Source of the DNA: Streptomyces sp. NBC_00820
GTDB lineage: Bacteria > Actinomycetota > Actinomycetes > Streptomycetales > Streptomycetaceae
NCBI RefSeq assembly: GCF_036347055.1
Contig: NZ_CP108882.1
Location: 3,051,001-3,115,000 of the forward strand
Length of the DNA stretch: 64,000 bases
Reading direction: 5' to 3'
Both the position numbers and the translations under genes were made by a program. The notes under the pieces were generated by a model. That model saw only the letters and a program-made list of their open reading frames with translations. It was not told the DNA's origin and ran no database searches. Positions 50,121-60,989 of this stretch are shown piece by piece; position 1 is the first letter of the stretch; each line of letters starts with the position of its first letter.

Positions 50121-52801
50121 GGGGTACCTCCGATCAGGGTGAGGAAGGCGTCTTCCAGGCGCCGGTGCGGGCCGACCGAGGCGACGGGCACCTCCAGGCG
50201 GACCAGCTCCACGACCAGCCGCTCGGCGGTGCCGCCGGGTTCGAGGCGGACCAGCAGCCCGTCCTCGGCGCGTACGGCGGAGGCCACCCCGGGCAGCGCG
50301 GCCACCTTCTCCACGACCGGCTCCTCGACGGGGGTGCCGGTGCCGACCAGCAGGGTGTCGCCGGAGCCGACGATGTCCCGTACGGGGCCCGCCTGGACGA
50401 GCCGGCCGCGGTCCATCACCACCAGGTGGGTGCAGGACTGCTCGACCTCGGCGAGGAGATGGCTGGAGACGATCACCGTGCGGCCGCCGGCCGCGTAGCG
50501 GATCATCACCTCGCGCATCTCGCGGATCTGGGGCGGGTCGAGCCCGTTGGTGGGCTCGTCCAGGATGAGCAGGTCGGGCAGGCCGAGCATGGCCTGGGCG
50601 ATGGCCAGGCGCTGGCGCATGCCCTGGGAGTAGGTGCGCACCGCGCGGGCGAGGGCGTCGCCGAGGCCGGCGATCCGGAGCGCCTCGTCCAGGTGGGCGT
50701 CCTCGGGCGGGCGGCCGGTGGCCCGCCAGTACAGCTCCAGGTTCTCCCGGCCGGACAGGTGCGGCAGGAATCCCGCGCCCTCGACGAATGCGCCGACCCG
50801 GGACAGCACGGGTGCGCCGGGGCGGATGGCGTGGCCGAAGACGCGGATCTCGCCGCCGTCCGGCCGGATCAGGCCCATCAGCATGCGCAGGGTGGTGGTC
50901 TTGCCCGCGCCGTTGGGCCCGAGCAGGCCGAGTACCTGGCCCTTCTCCACGCGGAAGGAGAGCTCACGCACCGCGGTGGGGGTCCCCCCTGCTCGAGCGA
51001 AGCCGAGAGCTCGGGGGAGGTCGGCGGCCCCGGCGTAGCGCTTGCTCAGGCCGCTTATCCGCAAGGGGACTTCGGCGAGTTCCGGGTCGGGTGCGGGGGC
51101 GGTGGTCCGGCGGCGGCCGGTGAGCAGCAGGGCGAGGGCGGCGCCCGCGCCGGCCAGGGGCAGCCACCACACCCAGGCGGGCAGCGGGGCCGCGGCGGTG
51201 GTGACGGCGGGGGCCGTGGGCACGCTCAGGTCTCCCTTGACGGAGACGGTGTAGGTGGCCGGGGCGGCCGGTGAGGCGTAGCCGAGGTCGGTGGCGGCGA
51301 GGACCAGGCGGAGGCGGTGCCCCTTCGGCACCTCGTGGTCGATCGCCGGGAGGGTGACGGTGACGTCCTTGCCGGCCTTGGCGCCGGTGACGCGCAGGGG
51401 GGTGACGAGCTGGGCGGGGAGCACCTGGCGGGTGCCGTCGGGGGTGACGTCGTACACCTTGGCGAACAGGACGGCGTCGTCGCTGGTGGCGGAGACGTGG
51501 ACGGTGACGGTCGGCGAGCCGGTGACGCGCAGGCCGGTGCGCAGGGGTGCCGAGTCGAATCGGGCGTACTGGCCGGGGAAGTCGAGGGAGACGCCGACGC
51601 CGAGCGCGGACAGCTGGGACAGGCCTCCGGCGCCGCCGAGGCCGGGCAGCGCGGAGATGGCGGGCGGACTGGCTCCGGCGGGGTTGGTGACGCGCTGCTC
51701 GCCGCCGCTGAGGGCGACGGGGTGCGGGTGGGAGCGCAGGCCGGGATAGGCGTCCGCACTGGCGCCGCGCAACTGGGCGGCGCCGTCTGTGGAGTTGACG
51801 CCTCCGGTGCGGGTGACGCGGAAGGCCGGTCCGGTGCCGGCGGAGGTGTCGTCCTTGAGGTAGCGGTCGAACCAGGCCCGCACCCGGCCGCGCACCCGGT
51901 CGGTCTCCAGGTCGCCGCCGTCGTGTCCGCCCGCGGTCCAGTCGACGTCGACCGGGGCGCCGTTCGCGCGGATGGCCTTCTCGGCCGCGTCGGACTGGGC
52001 GAGGGTGAACAGGGAGTCGGTCTGCCCCTGCACCAGCAGGGTGGGCACCTTGATGCGTCCGGCGACGGCGGACGGTGAGCGTGCTTCCAGCAGTGCGCGG
52101 TCGGCGGCGCCCGGGGTGCCGGACTCGGCGACGCGGTCGTACATCCGGCACAGGGCGGCCTCGAAGCGGGCGCAGCCGCCACTGGTGGTGAAGAAGACGC
52201 CGGTCCACAGCTTCTTGAACACGCCGTCGGGGAAGAGGGCGTCGGCGAGGTTCCAGTAGGTGAGGGCCGGGGCGATGGCGTCGATCCGGCGGTCGTGTCC
52301 GGCGGCGAGCAGGGAGATCGCGCCGCCGTAGGAGGCACCGGCCACGCCCACGCGCGGGTCGCCCGGCCGGTCGAGCCGGACCTGGGGGCGCTTCGCCAGC
52401 CAGTCGACGAGCCGGGAGACGTCGGCGACCTCGTGCCGCGGGTCGTTCAGGCCGATCTCGCCGGTCGAGTGGCCGAAGCCGCGCGCCGACCAGGTCAGGA
52501 CCGCGTACCCGTCCCGGGCCAGGTCCTCGGCCTGCTGCCGTACGTCGTCCTTGCTGCCGCCGAAGCCGTGCGCCAGCAGGACGGCGGGGCGGCGGCCTGC
52601 GGGACCGGCGGTGAAGTACGAGGTGTCCAGGCGGGTGCCGTCGGTCATGGTCATGACCCGGTCGGCCCGGTGCACCGCGGGGACGTCGGCGGAGGCGGTC
52701 GCCGCCGTCCAGGTGCCGGCGCCGGCGAGCACCACGACAGCGGCCGCGGCGGCCATGCTCCCCCAAGCTCTCAGCTTCGTTCGAGCAGGGGGGACCCCCA
52801 T
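50117..52801 (-). CDS. Fusion of exported-type alpha/beta hydrolase (CocE/PepX-like) with ABC ATPase
   Basis: 894 residues. A hydrophobic N-terminal segment leads to an alpha/beta hydrolase domain: LLAHGFGGSKDD, nucleophile elbow GASYGG, acid in QGQTDSLF, His in GGHDGGD. A PepX/CocE-like jelly-roll follows to about residue 545, then one membrane helix (AWVWWLPLAGAGAALALLL). A complete ABC ATPase ends the protein (GPNGAGKT, SQGMRQRL, LLILDEPTNGLD). The hydrolase should face outside and the ATPase the cytoplasm. ATG 52801 is preferred: AAGGGAG lies 5-6 bases upstream. ATGs at 52849 and 52756 are alternatives. Two copies of a short interspersed repeat lie in frame. Confidence 0.85.
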   Translation of the reverse strand: MGVPPARTKLRAWGSMAAAAAVVVLAGAGTWTAATASADVPAVHRADRVMTMTDGTRLDTSYFTAGPAGRRPAVLLAHGFGGSKDDVRQQAEDLARDGYAVLTWSARGFGHSTGEIGLNDPRHEVADVSRLVDWLAKRPQVRLDRPGDPRVGVAGASYGGAISLLAAGHDRRIDAIAPALTYWNLADALFPDGVFKKLWTGVFFTTSGGCARFEAALCRMYDRVAESGTPGAADRALLEARSPSAVAGRIKVPTLLVQGQTDSLFTLAQSDAAEKAIRANGAPVDVDWTAGGHDGGDLETDRVRGRVRAWFDRYLKDDTSAGTGPAFRVTRTGGVNSTDGAAQLRGASADAYPGLRSHPHPVALSGGEQRVTNPAGASPPAISALPGLGGAGGLSQLSALGVGVSLDFPGQYARFDSAPLRTGLRVTGSPTVTVHVSATSDDAVLFAKVYDVTPDGTRQVLPAQLVTPLRVTGAKAGKDVTVTLPAIDHEVPKGHRLRLVLAATDLGYASPAAPATYTVSVKGDLSVPTAPAVTTAAAPLPAWVWWLPLAGAGAALALLLTGRRRTTAPAPDPELAEVPLRISGLSKRYAGAADLPRALGFARAGGTPTAVRELSFRVEKGQVLGLLGPNGAGKTTTLRMLMGLIRPDGGEIRVFGHAIRPGAPVLSRVGAFVEGAGFLPHLSGRENLELYWRATGRPPEDAHLDEALRIAGLGDALARAVRTYSQGMRQRLAIAQAMLGLPDLLILDEPTNGLDPPQIREMREVMIRYAAGGRTVIVSSHLLAEVEQSCTHLVVMDRGRLVQAGPVRDIVGSGDTLLVGTGTPVEEPVVEKVAALPGVASAVRAEDGLLVRLEPGGTAERLVVELVRLEVPVASVGPHRRLEDAFLTLIGGTP
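50977..51019 (+). repeat. Short interspersed repeat, copy A, in the ABC ATPase domain
   Basis: 43 bases beginning tgggggtcccccctgctcga and ending ctcgggggag. Matches the reverse complement of copy B at 40 of 43 positions. In the gene frame it encodes LPRALGFARAGGTP, placed between SKRYAG and AVRELSF, where other ABC ATPases have a short turn. Confidence 0.8.
52758..52800 (-). repeat. Short interspersed repeat, copy B, at the gene's 5' end
   Basis: 43 bases from ctcccccaagctctcagctt to aggggggaccccca, inverted relative to copy A. It directly abuts the chosen ATG and encodes GVPPARTKLRAWG. Such elements recur in many Streptomyces genomes (from memory). Confidence 0.8.
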
Positions 52802-53001
52802 CGCGGCTCCCTTCAGCAGCCCTCGCAGCGCGGGCACTCGAAGATCCATGCGTCAACGGTACGGGCCGCCACCGACATCGGCTGCTGTCCGTGGGCTGAA
52901 CCCGGGCCCCTCCTTGGGGAGTACGGGCCCGTCCCGGCGTACTTCGGACGCGGTACCGGAACCTCGCGCGACAGCCGTGTGGCCGCCGCGCGGGCCGCGT
53001 G

Positions 53002-54417
53002 TCAGACCTGCACGTCCTCGGGGACCGACACCAGCCAGCGGGTCTCGCGGCGCGGGCGGAGGTAGAGGGCCCAGTAGAGGGTGGCGGCCGCGGTGATGCC
53101 GCCGGTCCACAGCAGGTAGCTCGCCTCCTGCTGGGTGAGGATGTAGGCGAGGACGGCGATCAGCAGGACCGGCATGGCGGGCCACAGCGGCATCCGCCAC
53201 GCGGGCGTGTCCCGGTGGGAGCCGCGGCGGGCGAGCAGGGCGGCGACCGCGACCAGCAGGTACATGGCGGTCACCGAGACGCCGGTGACGCCGTACAGGG
53301 TGTCGAGGTTGACGAAGCAGAGCAGCGCGCCGGGGACGCCGACGGCGAGCGTGGCGACCCAGGGGGAGCCGAAGCGGCCGAGCTTGGAGAAGACGTTGTT
53401 GACCGGCTCGGGCCAGGCCTTGTCGCGGGCGGAGGCGAACAGGACGCGGGAGTTCTGGATGACCATGACGATGCCGGCGTTGATGATCGCGAGGGCGACG
53501 CAGAGGCTCACGAAGGTGCCGACGGCGGAGTTCGACCAGGCGGTGACCATGGAGCTGATGTCGCCGCCGGTGAGTTCCTTCAGGTCGCCGGCGCCCATGG
53601 TGATCGCGGCGACCGGGACCAGGATGACCACGGTGGAGATCGCGAGGGTGGCCAGCACCGTGCGGGCGACGTTGCGGCGCGGGTTCTCCAGTTCCTCGGA
53701 GAGGTAGACGGCGGTCGAGAAGCCCTGGGTGACGAAGAGGGCGATGGCGAGTCCGGAGACGACCAGCATGGCGGTCACGGTGTCCGTGTGGCCGTGCGCG
53801 CCGGCCACCCGCATGGAGACCAGGCTGTCCACGCCGCGGTGGCTGTGGGTGAAGCCGAGCAGGGCGACGACTCCGGCGGCGACGACCTCCAGGACCAGGA
53901 AGATGCCGGTGATCCAGGCGTTGGCGCGCAGGTCGAGCAGGCCGGCGAGGGTGGCGAGCAGCATCACGCCGGCCCCGGTCATCGCGGGGTCGAGGTGGGC
54001 GATCGGGGCGAGGTAGTCGGCGGTGCCCATGGCGATGACGGGCGGCACGATCACGACGACGAGCAGGGACAGCACGAAGACCAGCCAGCCCGCGAGGCGT
54101 CCGGCCAGCGTGGAGACCATGGCGTACTCGCCGCCCGCGCTCGGGATGAGGGTGCCCAGCTCGGCGTAGCAGAAGGCCACCGCGATACAGAGCAGGGAGC
54201 CGATGGCGATGGTCAGGGCGGTGGCCGTGCCGAGGGTGCCGAACAGGTCGGGGACGACCACGAAGAGCGTGGAGGCGGGGGTCACGCAGGAGAGGGTGAG
54301 CAGGGTGCCGCCGACGACGCCGATGGAACGCTTGAGCTTCTGGGGACCGTCGGGGCTGTCAGAGGCCGCGGAGGCCTCGATGACTGCGGTCTCGACGGGG
54401 CGGAGCGTGTCGCTCAT
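53002..54417 (-). CDS. APC-family amino acid permease
   Basis: 471 residues with about twelve membrane helices. The first helix carries the APC start motif region IGVVGGTLLTLSCVTPASTL; AFCYAELGTLIPSAGGEYAM and YLSEELENPRRNVART are characteristic of the APC superfamily (the latter is the helix-8 loop). It should import an amino acid or amine by proton symport at the cytoplasmic membrane. The substrate is not evident. It precedes no co-directional catabolic gene closely; a terminator separates it from the inositol genes. Confidence 0.88.
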   Translation of the reverse strand: MSDTLRPVETAVIEASAASDSPDGPQKLKRSIGVVGGTLLTLSCVTPASTLFVVVPDLFGTLGTATALTIAIGSLLCIAVAFCYAELGTLIPSAGGEYAMVSTLAGRLAGWLVFVLSLLVVVIVPPVIAMGTADYLAPIAHLDPAMTGAGVMLLATLAGLLDLRANAWITGIFLVLEVVAAGVVALLGFTHSHRGVDSLVSMRVAGAHGHTDTVTAMLVVSGLAIALFVTQGFSTAVYLSEELENPRRNVARTVLATLAISTVVILVPVAAITMGAGDLKELTGGDISSMVTAWSNSAVGTFVSLCVALAIINAGIVMVIQNSRVLFASARDKAWPEPVNNVFSKLGRFGSPWVATLAVGVPGALLCFVNLDTLYGVTGVSVTAMYLLVAVAALLARRGSHRDTPAWRMPLWPAMPVLLIAVLAYILTQQEASYLLWTGGITAAATLYWALYLRPRRETRWLVSVPEDVQV

Positions 54418-54736
54418 GCGGCGGTTCCGATCGACTGGTGCTCGAGTGTGGGATCGGGAGCGCTATCGCCTCCGGCGGATCGTCGTACGTCCTTCTCGCC
54501 CGCTCCCGGTGCCGCATAGAGAACCCCGACGAAAACCGTCCCGTCAATGGCCGTTCACCTTCGGAATCCGCACGTGGCGACTGCCTTACGCGGCATCACT
54601 TTCCCAGGCCATGAAGCCTTGTAGGTGCATCCATCAAGCCACGCCGGACCGTGACCTTGTTTTCAAAGGTCAATTCGGCTCAGCCCTTTCGACACCCGTT
54701 TCATCCCACCTGAACGGGAATCGCAGCCGACGTTTC

Positions 54737-54771
54737 AAAAAAATGTCAGCACGTCCGGAATCCGGACGTGC
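54737..54771 (-). terminator. Rho-independent terminator of the iol operon
   Basis: Perfect 10-bp stem gcacgtccgg/ccggacgtgc with loop aat. It is followed on the minus strand by seven Ts (plus-strand A run at 54737-54743). Confidence 0.92.
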
Positions 54772-54784
54772 CGGAACACGCACC

Positions 54785-54824
54785 GGCGCCCCGGTCCCTC
54801 CCCCGGGAAGGGAGACCGGGGCGC
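54785..54824 (-). terminator. Second hairpin just past the mmsA stop
   Basis: Arms ggcgccccggtc and gaccggggcgcc pair perfectly over 12 bp, with further partial pairing inside. It lies 14 bases after the stop of the dehydrogenase gene, in tandem with the U-tract terminator. Confidence 0.75.
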
Positions 54825-54838
54825 CGTGCCGTACCGGG

Positions 54839-56341
<1,503 letters not shown>

Positions 56342-56356
56342 GCCCAGATGCTCCTT

Positions 56357-58240
56357 TTACAGATGGCGTCGTCGGGTCGAGACGTGCCGTTCGTACAGCT
56401 CACGCGCCTTGACCGCGGACGCTCGGGTCGCGGTCTCGGCCACAGGAACATCCCACCAGGCCTGGGCCCCGGGCGCGCCCGACACAGTGTCGGCCGTTTC
56501 GGTCTCGACGTAGACACATGTGGGAGTGTCGGCGGCCCGTGCCTCGGCGAGTGCCGCGCGCAGCTCGGCGACGGTCCTCGCGCGCAGCACGCGCATGCCG
56601 AGGCTGGCGGCGTTGGCGGCGAGGTCGACGGGGAGCGGGGGGCCGGTGAGGGTGCCGTCGTCCGCCGGGCGGCGGTAGGCGGTGCCGAACCGCTCGCCGC
56701 CCACGGCCTCCGACAGGCCGCCGATCGAGGCGTATCCGTGGTTCTGCACCAGCAGCACCTTGATCGCGACGCCCTCCTGCACGGCGGTCACGATCTCGGT
56801 CGGCATCATCAGGTACGTGCCGTCGCCGACCAGCGCCCACACGTTCCGTTCCGGCGCGGCGAGCTTCACTCCGATGGCGGCGGGGATCTCGTAGCCCATG
56901 CAGGAGTAGCCGTACTCCAGGTGGTACTGGTCGCGGGAGCGGGTCCGCCACAGCTTGTGCAGGTCGCCGGGGAGCGAGCCGGCCGCGTTGACGATGATGT
57001 CGGACTCGTCCACGACGGCGTCGAGGGCGCCGACGACCTGTGGCTGGGTCGGCCGTGCGGCCGGGTCGGGCGCCGCGAGGCAGGCGTCGACCTGCCGCTC
57101 CCAGCGCTCCTTGCCCTCGGTGTACTCGGCGGCGTAGGCGTCGGCGACGCGGTGCTCGTGCATCCCCAGCGCCTCGGTCAGCTCGCCCAGGCCGCTGCGG
57201 GCGTCGGCGACCAGGGGCTGCCCGGCCAGCTTGTGGCCGTCGTAGGGCGCGATGTTGAGGTTGAGGAAACGGACGCCCGGGCGCTCGAAGAGCGTGCCGG
57301 AGGCGGTGGTGAAGTCGGTGTAGCGGGTGCCGATGCCGATCACCAGGTCGGCGGTGCGGGCCAGGTCGTCGGCGGTCGCGGTGCCGGTGTGGCCGATGCC
57401 GCCGACGTCCTGCGGGTGGTCGTGGCGCAGGGAGCCCTTGCCGGCCTGGGTGGAGGCGACCGGGATGCCGGTGGCCCCGGCGAACTCGGCGAGGGCCTCC
57501 TCGGCGCGGCTGTGGTGGACTCCGCCGCCCGCGACGACGAGGGGCCTGCGGGCGGCCAGGACCGCCTGGACGGCCTCGGTGAGTTCGGTGGGGTCCGCGC
57601 CCGGGCGTCGTACGGTCCACACGCGTGTCGTGAAGAACTCCTCGGGCCAGTCGTACGCCTCGGCCTGCACGTCCTGGGGCAGGGCGAGGGTGACCGCCCC
57701 GGTCTCCACCGGGTCGGTGAGCACCCGCATGGCCTGCAGGGCGCTGGGGATCAGGGCCTCGGGCCGGGTGACGCGGTCGAAGTACCTCGACACCGGGCGC
57801 AGGGTGTCGTTGACCGACACGTCGCCGGCGTAGGGGACTTCGAGCTGCTGGAGGACCGGGTCGGCGGGGCGGGCGGCGAAGACGTCGCCGGGCAGGAGGA
57901 GGACCGGGAGGTGGTTGACGGTGGCGAGGGCCGCGCCGGTGACCAGGTTGGTGGCGCCGGGGCCGATGGAGGTCGTGACCGCGTGCGTGGACAGCCGGTT
58001 CGACTGGCGGGCGTAACCGACCGCCGCGTGCACCATGGCCTGCTCGTTGCGGCCCTGGTGGTACGGCATCGCGTCGGCGTACTCGACCAGCGCCTGGCCG
58101 ATCCCGGCGACGTTGCCGTGGCCGAAGATGCCCCAGGTGGCGCCGATCAGCCGCCGTCGTACGCCGTCGCGTTCGGTGTACTGGGCGGCGAGGAAGCGCA
58201 CCAGTGCCTGCGCGACCGTGAGCCGGGTGGTGGCCGTCAT
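56357..58240 (-). CDS. iolD: 3D-(3,5/4)-trihydroxycyclohexane-1,2-dione hydrolase IolD
   Basis: 627 residues, thiamine-diphosphate enzyme that opens the inositol ring product. The TPP N-terminal domain has GIFGHGNVAGIGQAL and HQGRNEQAMVHAA (catalytic Glu); the C-terminal TPP-binding motif is GDGTYLMMPTEI...QNHGYASIGG. The ATG at 58240 has GGGGGGA five bases upstream and overlaps the iolB stop as ATGA. Length agrees with the family (about 630-640). Confidence 0.95.
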   Translation of the reverse strand: MTATTRLTVAQALVRFLAAQYTERDGVRRRLIGATWGIFGHGNVAGIGQALVEYADAMPYHQGRNEQAMVHAAVGYARQSNRLSTHAVTTSIGPGATNLVTGAALATVNHLPVLLLPGDVFAARPADPVLQQLEVPYAGDVSVNDTLRPVSRYFDRVTRPEALIPSALQAMRVLTDPVETGAVTLALPQDVQAEAYDWPEEFFTTRVWTVRRPGADPTELTEAVQAVLAARRPLVVAGGGVHHSRAEEALAEFAGATGIPVASTQAGKGSLRHDHPQDVGGIGHTGTATADDLARTADLVIGIGTRYTDFTTASGTLFERPGVRFLNLNIAPYDGHKLAGQPLVADARSGLGELTEALGMHEHRVADAYAAEYTEGKERWERQVDACLAAPDPAARPTQPQVVGALDAVVDESDIIVNAAGSLPGDLHKLWRTRSRDQYHLEYGYSCMGYEIPAAIGVKLAAPERNVWALVGDGTYLMMPTEIVTAVQEGVAIKVLLVQNHGYASIGGLSEAVGGERFGTAYRRPADDGTLTGPPLPVDLAANAASLGMRVLRARTVAELRAALAEARAADTPTCVYVETETADTVSGAPGAQAWWDVPVAETATRASAVKARELYERHVSTRRRHL

Positions 58241-59076
58241 CGGTATCCCCCCGCGCTCTCCACGTGGTCCGGGTGGAAGCGGATCCGCCACTCCCGCGTC
58301 GCGCCGGGGCCGGCCATGACGTTCAGGTAGTACATGGGGTGGCCGGGCTGGGCGATCGACGGGCCGTGCCAGCCGTCGGGGACGAGGACGGCGTCGCCGG
58401 AGCGGACCTCGGCGAGGACGTCACTGCCGCCCTCGCGCGAGGGGAACACCCGCTGGTAGCCGAGGCCTTCGGGGCCGTCGATCTCGAAGTAGTAGATCTC
58501 CTCCAGCTCGGACTCCTCGCCGGGCCGGTGCTCGTCGTGCTTGTGCGGCGGGTACGACGACCAGTTGCCGCCGGGGGTGATCACCTCGACGGCGATCAGC
58601 CGGTCACAGTCGAAGCCCTGACCGTCGGCGCCTTGGGCGGCGGCGAAGTTGCGCACCTGGCGGGCGCAGGTGCCGCTGCCGCGCTGCTCGACGGGAACCT
58701 CCGGCGCGGGGCCGTAGCGGGCGGGGAGTCGTCGCTCGCACTTCGCTCCTGCCAGGGCGAAGCGGCCTCCCGCGCCGGAGGCGATCTGGACCCGGGTGTC
58801 CCGGGGGGCGTACACGAAGTCGGAAACGTCCGCGAACACGCTTTCCCGGCCCAGGAGTTGAAACTTACTGTCTTCGATTTGCACGGTACATCCGCCTTGT
58901 AGCGGAAGCACGATCCATTCGCTGTCCCCCGTGGTGAACGTATGCGTACCGTCCGGTGCCAACTCCACGACGCGCAGGCTGCTGTAGGTCCAGCCGGCCC
59001 GGTCGGGGTCGATGTCGAGGGCGTACCGGGCGTTCGCGGTGGCGCCCTTGGGCAGGTGCAGGTCGGTGCTGGTCAT
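58237..59076 (-). CDS. iolB: 5-deoxy-glucuronate isomerase IolB
   Basis: 279 residues, bicupin fold. Converts 5-deoxy-D-glucuronate to 5-dehydro-2-deoxygluconate. Metal-site region NWSSYPPHKHDEHRPGEES then ELEEIYYFEI, with PDGWHGPSIAQPGHPMYYLN in the second cupin strand set, is characteristic of IolB. Starts at ATG 59076, 7 bases after the stop of the preceding gene, and overlaps iolD by 4 bases. Confidence 0.95.
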   Translation of the reverse strand: MTSTDLHLPKGATANARYALDIDPDRAGWTYSSLRVVELAPDGTHTFTTGDSEWIVLPLQGGCTVQIEDSKFQLLGRESVFADVSDFVYAPRDTRVQIASGAGGRFALAGAKCERRLPARYGPAPEVPVEQRGSGTCARQVRNFAAAQGADGQGFDCDRLIAVEVITPGGNWSSYPPHKHDEHRPGEESELEEIYYFEIDGPEGLGYQRVFPSREGGSDVLAEVRSGDAVLVPDGWHGPSIAQPGHPMYYLNVMAGPGATREWRIRFHPDHVESAGGYR

Positions 59077-59083
59077 GCGGCCC

Positions 59084-60004
59084 TCACAGCAGTCCTACGG
59101 CGGTGTCCACGGCGGCGGCCACGTCGCCGTCCGCCGGGTACAGCAGGGAGCGTCCGGCCACCAGGCCTCGCACGGTGGGGAGTCGGAGCGCGCCGCGCCA
59201 CTTCTCGTAGACGGCGGCCTGGTCGTCGGGGTCGTCCCCTATGTCACCGCCGAGCAGCACGGCCGGCAGGGTGGAGGTCTCCATGACCTGGGCCATGTCG
59301 TCGGGGTGCTCGGTGACCGGCACCTTCAGCCAGGTGTAGGCCGAGGTGCCGCCGAGGCCGGAGGCGATGGCGAGGGACTTGGCGACCGCCTCGGCGGACA
59401 GGTCGTTGCGCAGCCGCCCGTCCGGGCCGCGCCGGCTGAGGAACGGCTCGACGAAGACGGGCAGCCGGCGCGCGGCCATGGCGTCGACGGCGCGGGCGGC
59501 GGACTCCAGGGTGGTCAGGGAGCCGGGGTCGTCGTAGTCGATGCGCAGCAGCAGCTTGCCGGCGTCGAAGCCGAGGCGCTGGAGGTCCTCCGGTCGGTGG
59601 CCGGTGAAGCGGTCGTCCAGTTCGAAGCGCGCGCCCTGGAGGCCGCCGCGGTTCATGGAGCCGATGACCACCTTGTGCTCAAGGGCGCCGAGCAGCAGCA
59701 GGTCGTCCAGGATGTCGGCGGTGGCGAGCACGCCGTCGACGCCGGGCCGGGACAGCGCAAGGCACAGGCGCTCCAGCAGGTCCGCGCGGTTGGCCATGGC
59801 GAGGCCCCGGTCGCCGACGCCGAGCGCGCCGCGGGCGGGGTGGTCGGCGGCGACGATCATCAGCCGCCCGCTGTCGCCCAGCAGCGGGCGCCGGGCCCGG
59901 TGGGCGGCGGCCTCGGCTATGGCCTCGGGGTGGTGGGCGCGGGTGTGGACGAGGGCGGAGACGTCCACGCGGGGGCGGGTTCCCGCCGGGCCGGGCGCGC
60001 TCAT
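59084..60004 (-). CDS. Cgl0158-type (beta/alpha)8 barrel protein, aldolase-like, in the iol operon
   Basis: 306 residues. Class I aldolase-like barrel: LMIVAADHPARGALG at the first strands, KLLLRIDYDD (Lys near the position of a Schiff-base residue) and PAVLLGGDIGDDPDDQAAVY, with SLLYPADGDV near the end. It resembles the Cgl0158 family seen in actinobacterial inositol clusters. Since no IolJ-type aldolase is otherwise present, it is a candidate for cleaving the phosphorylated intermediate made by IolC; this is inference. ATG 60004 overlaps the iolC stop as ATGA. Confidence 0.8.
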   Translation of the reverse strand: MSAPGPAGTRPRVDVSALVHTRAHHPEAIAEAAAHRARRPLLGDSGRLMIVAADHPARGALGVGDRGLAMANRADLLERLCLALSRPGVDGVLATADILDDLLLLGALEHKVVIGSMNRGGLQGARFELDDRFTGHRPEDLQRLGFDAGKLLLRIDYDDPGSLTTLESAARAVDAMAARRLPVFVEPFLSRRGPDGRLRNDLSAEAVAKSLAIASGLGGTSAYTWLKVPVTEHPDDMAQVMETSTLPAVLLGGDIGDDPDDQAAVYEKWRGALRLPTVRGLVAGRSLLYPADGDVAAAVDTAVGLL

Positions 60005-60951
60005 CGCACCGCTCCGGCGTCGAGCGCGGCCGTGATCTCGGCGGGGGTGGGCATGGCGGAGGAGCATTCCAGGCGGGAGGCGACGATGGCGCCGGCCGCG
60101 TTGGCGTGGCGCATGACCGTCTCCAGGTCCCGGCCGGCCAGCAGTCCGTGGCAGAGGGAGCCGCCGAAGGCGTCTCCGGCGCCGAGGCCGTTGAGGACGG
60201 TGACGGGCAGGGGCGGCACCTCGGCGGTGTCACCGTCGCGGGTGACGGCCAGGACGCCCTTGGGGCCCAGTTTGACGACGGCGGTCTCGGCTCCGGCGGC
60301 CAGCAGTGCGCGGGCGGCCGCGTGCGGTTCGCGCAGGCCGGTGGCGACCTCCACCTCGTCCAGGTTGCCGACGGCCACCGTGGTGTGGCGCAGGGCCTCG
60401 GCGTAGAACGGGCGGGCGGCGTCGGGGTCCGTCCAGAACATGGGGCGCCAGTCGAGGTCGAAGACCGTCGTACCGGACCTGGCGCGGTGGGCGAGGGCGG
60501 CGAGGGTCGCGGTGCGGCTGGGCTCCTCGCTCAGACCGGTGCCGGTCACCCAGAAGACGCGGGCGTCCCGGACGGCGTCGAGGTCCAGGTCGCGGGTCTC
60601 GATCTCCAGGTCGGGGGCCTTGGGCAGCCGGTAGAAGTAGAGCGGGAAGCGGTCCGGCGGGAAGACCTCGCAGAAGGTGACGGGGGTGGGCAGGCCGGGG
60701 ACCGGGGTGACCCAGCGGTCGTCGACGCCGAAGCCGCGCAGGGCTTCGTGGAGATAGGCGCCGAACGCGTCGTCACCGGTACGGGTGATGACGGCGGTGC
60801 GCAGGCCGAGCCGGGCCGCGGCGACGGCGACGTTGGCCGCCGAGCCGCCGAGGAACTTGCCGAAGGACGACACCTGGGCGAGCGGGACGCCGGTCTGGAG
60901 CGGGTAGAGGTCAACCCCGATGCGCCCCATGGTGATCAGGTCGTACGCCAT
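60001..60951 (-). CDS. iolC: 5-dehydro-2-deoxygluconokinase IolC
   Basis: 316 residues, PfkB/ribokinase fold. Phosphorylates 5-dehydro-2-deoxygluconate (DKG). N-terminal motif FGKFLGGSAANVAVAAARLG and C-terminal NGLGAGDAFGGSLCHGLL (anion hole and catalytic Asp). ATG 60951 is chosen because GAAGGGAA lies 4-5 bases upstream. First gene of the leftward iol operon; its promoter and a palindrome lie within 85 bases. Confidence 0.93.
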   Translation of the reverse strand: MAYDLITMGRIGVDLYPLQTGVPLAQVSSFGKFLGGSAANVAVAAARLGLRTAVITRTGDDAFGAYLHEALRGFGVDDRWVTPVPGLPTPVTFCEVFPPDRFPLYFYRLPKAPDLEIETRDLDLDAVRDARVFWVTGTGLSEEPSRTATLAALAHRARSGTTVFDLDWRPMFWTDPDAARPFYAEALRHTTVAVGNLDEVEVATGLREPHAAARALLAAGAETAVVKLGPKGVLAVTRDGDTAEVPPLPVTVLNGLGAGDAFGGSLCHGLLAGRDLETVMRHANAAGAIVASRLECSSAMPTPAEITAALDAGAVR

Positions 60952-60989
60952 CGGCTTCCCTTCGCCATGCCGTGATGCCTCTTCCCGGC

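Larger units (their letters stand above)
54418..54838. other. Intergenic region between the permease and the iol operon
   Basis: 421 bases, AT-richer than its surroundings at 54520-54760. It holds two hairpins at its right end that terminate the iol transcript (described separately) and, next to 54418, should hold the permease promoter. No gene is visible. Confidence 0.5.
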
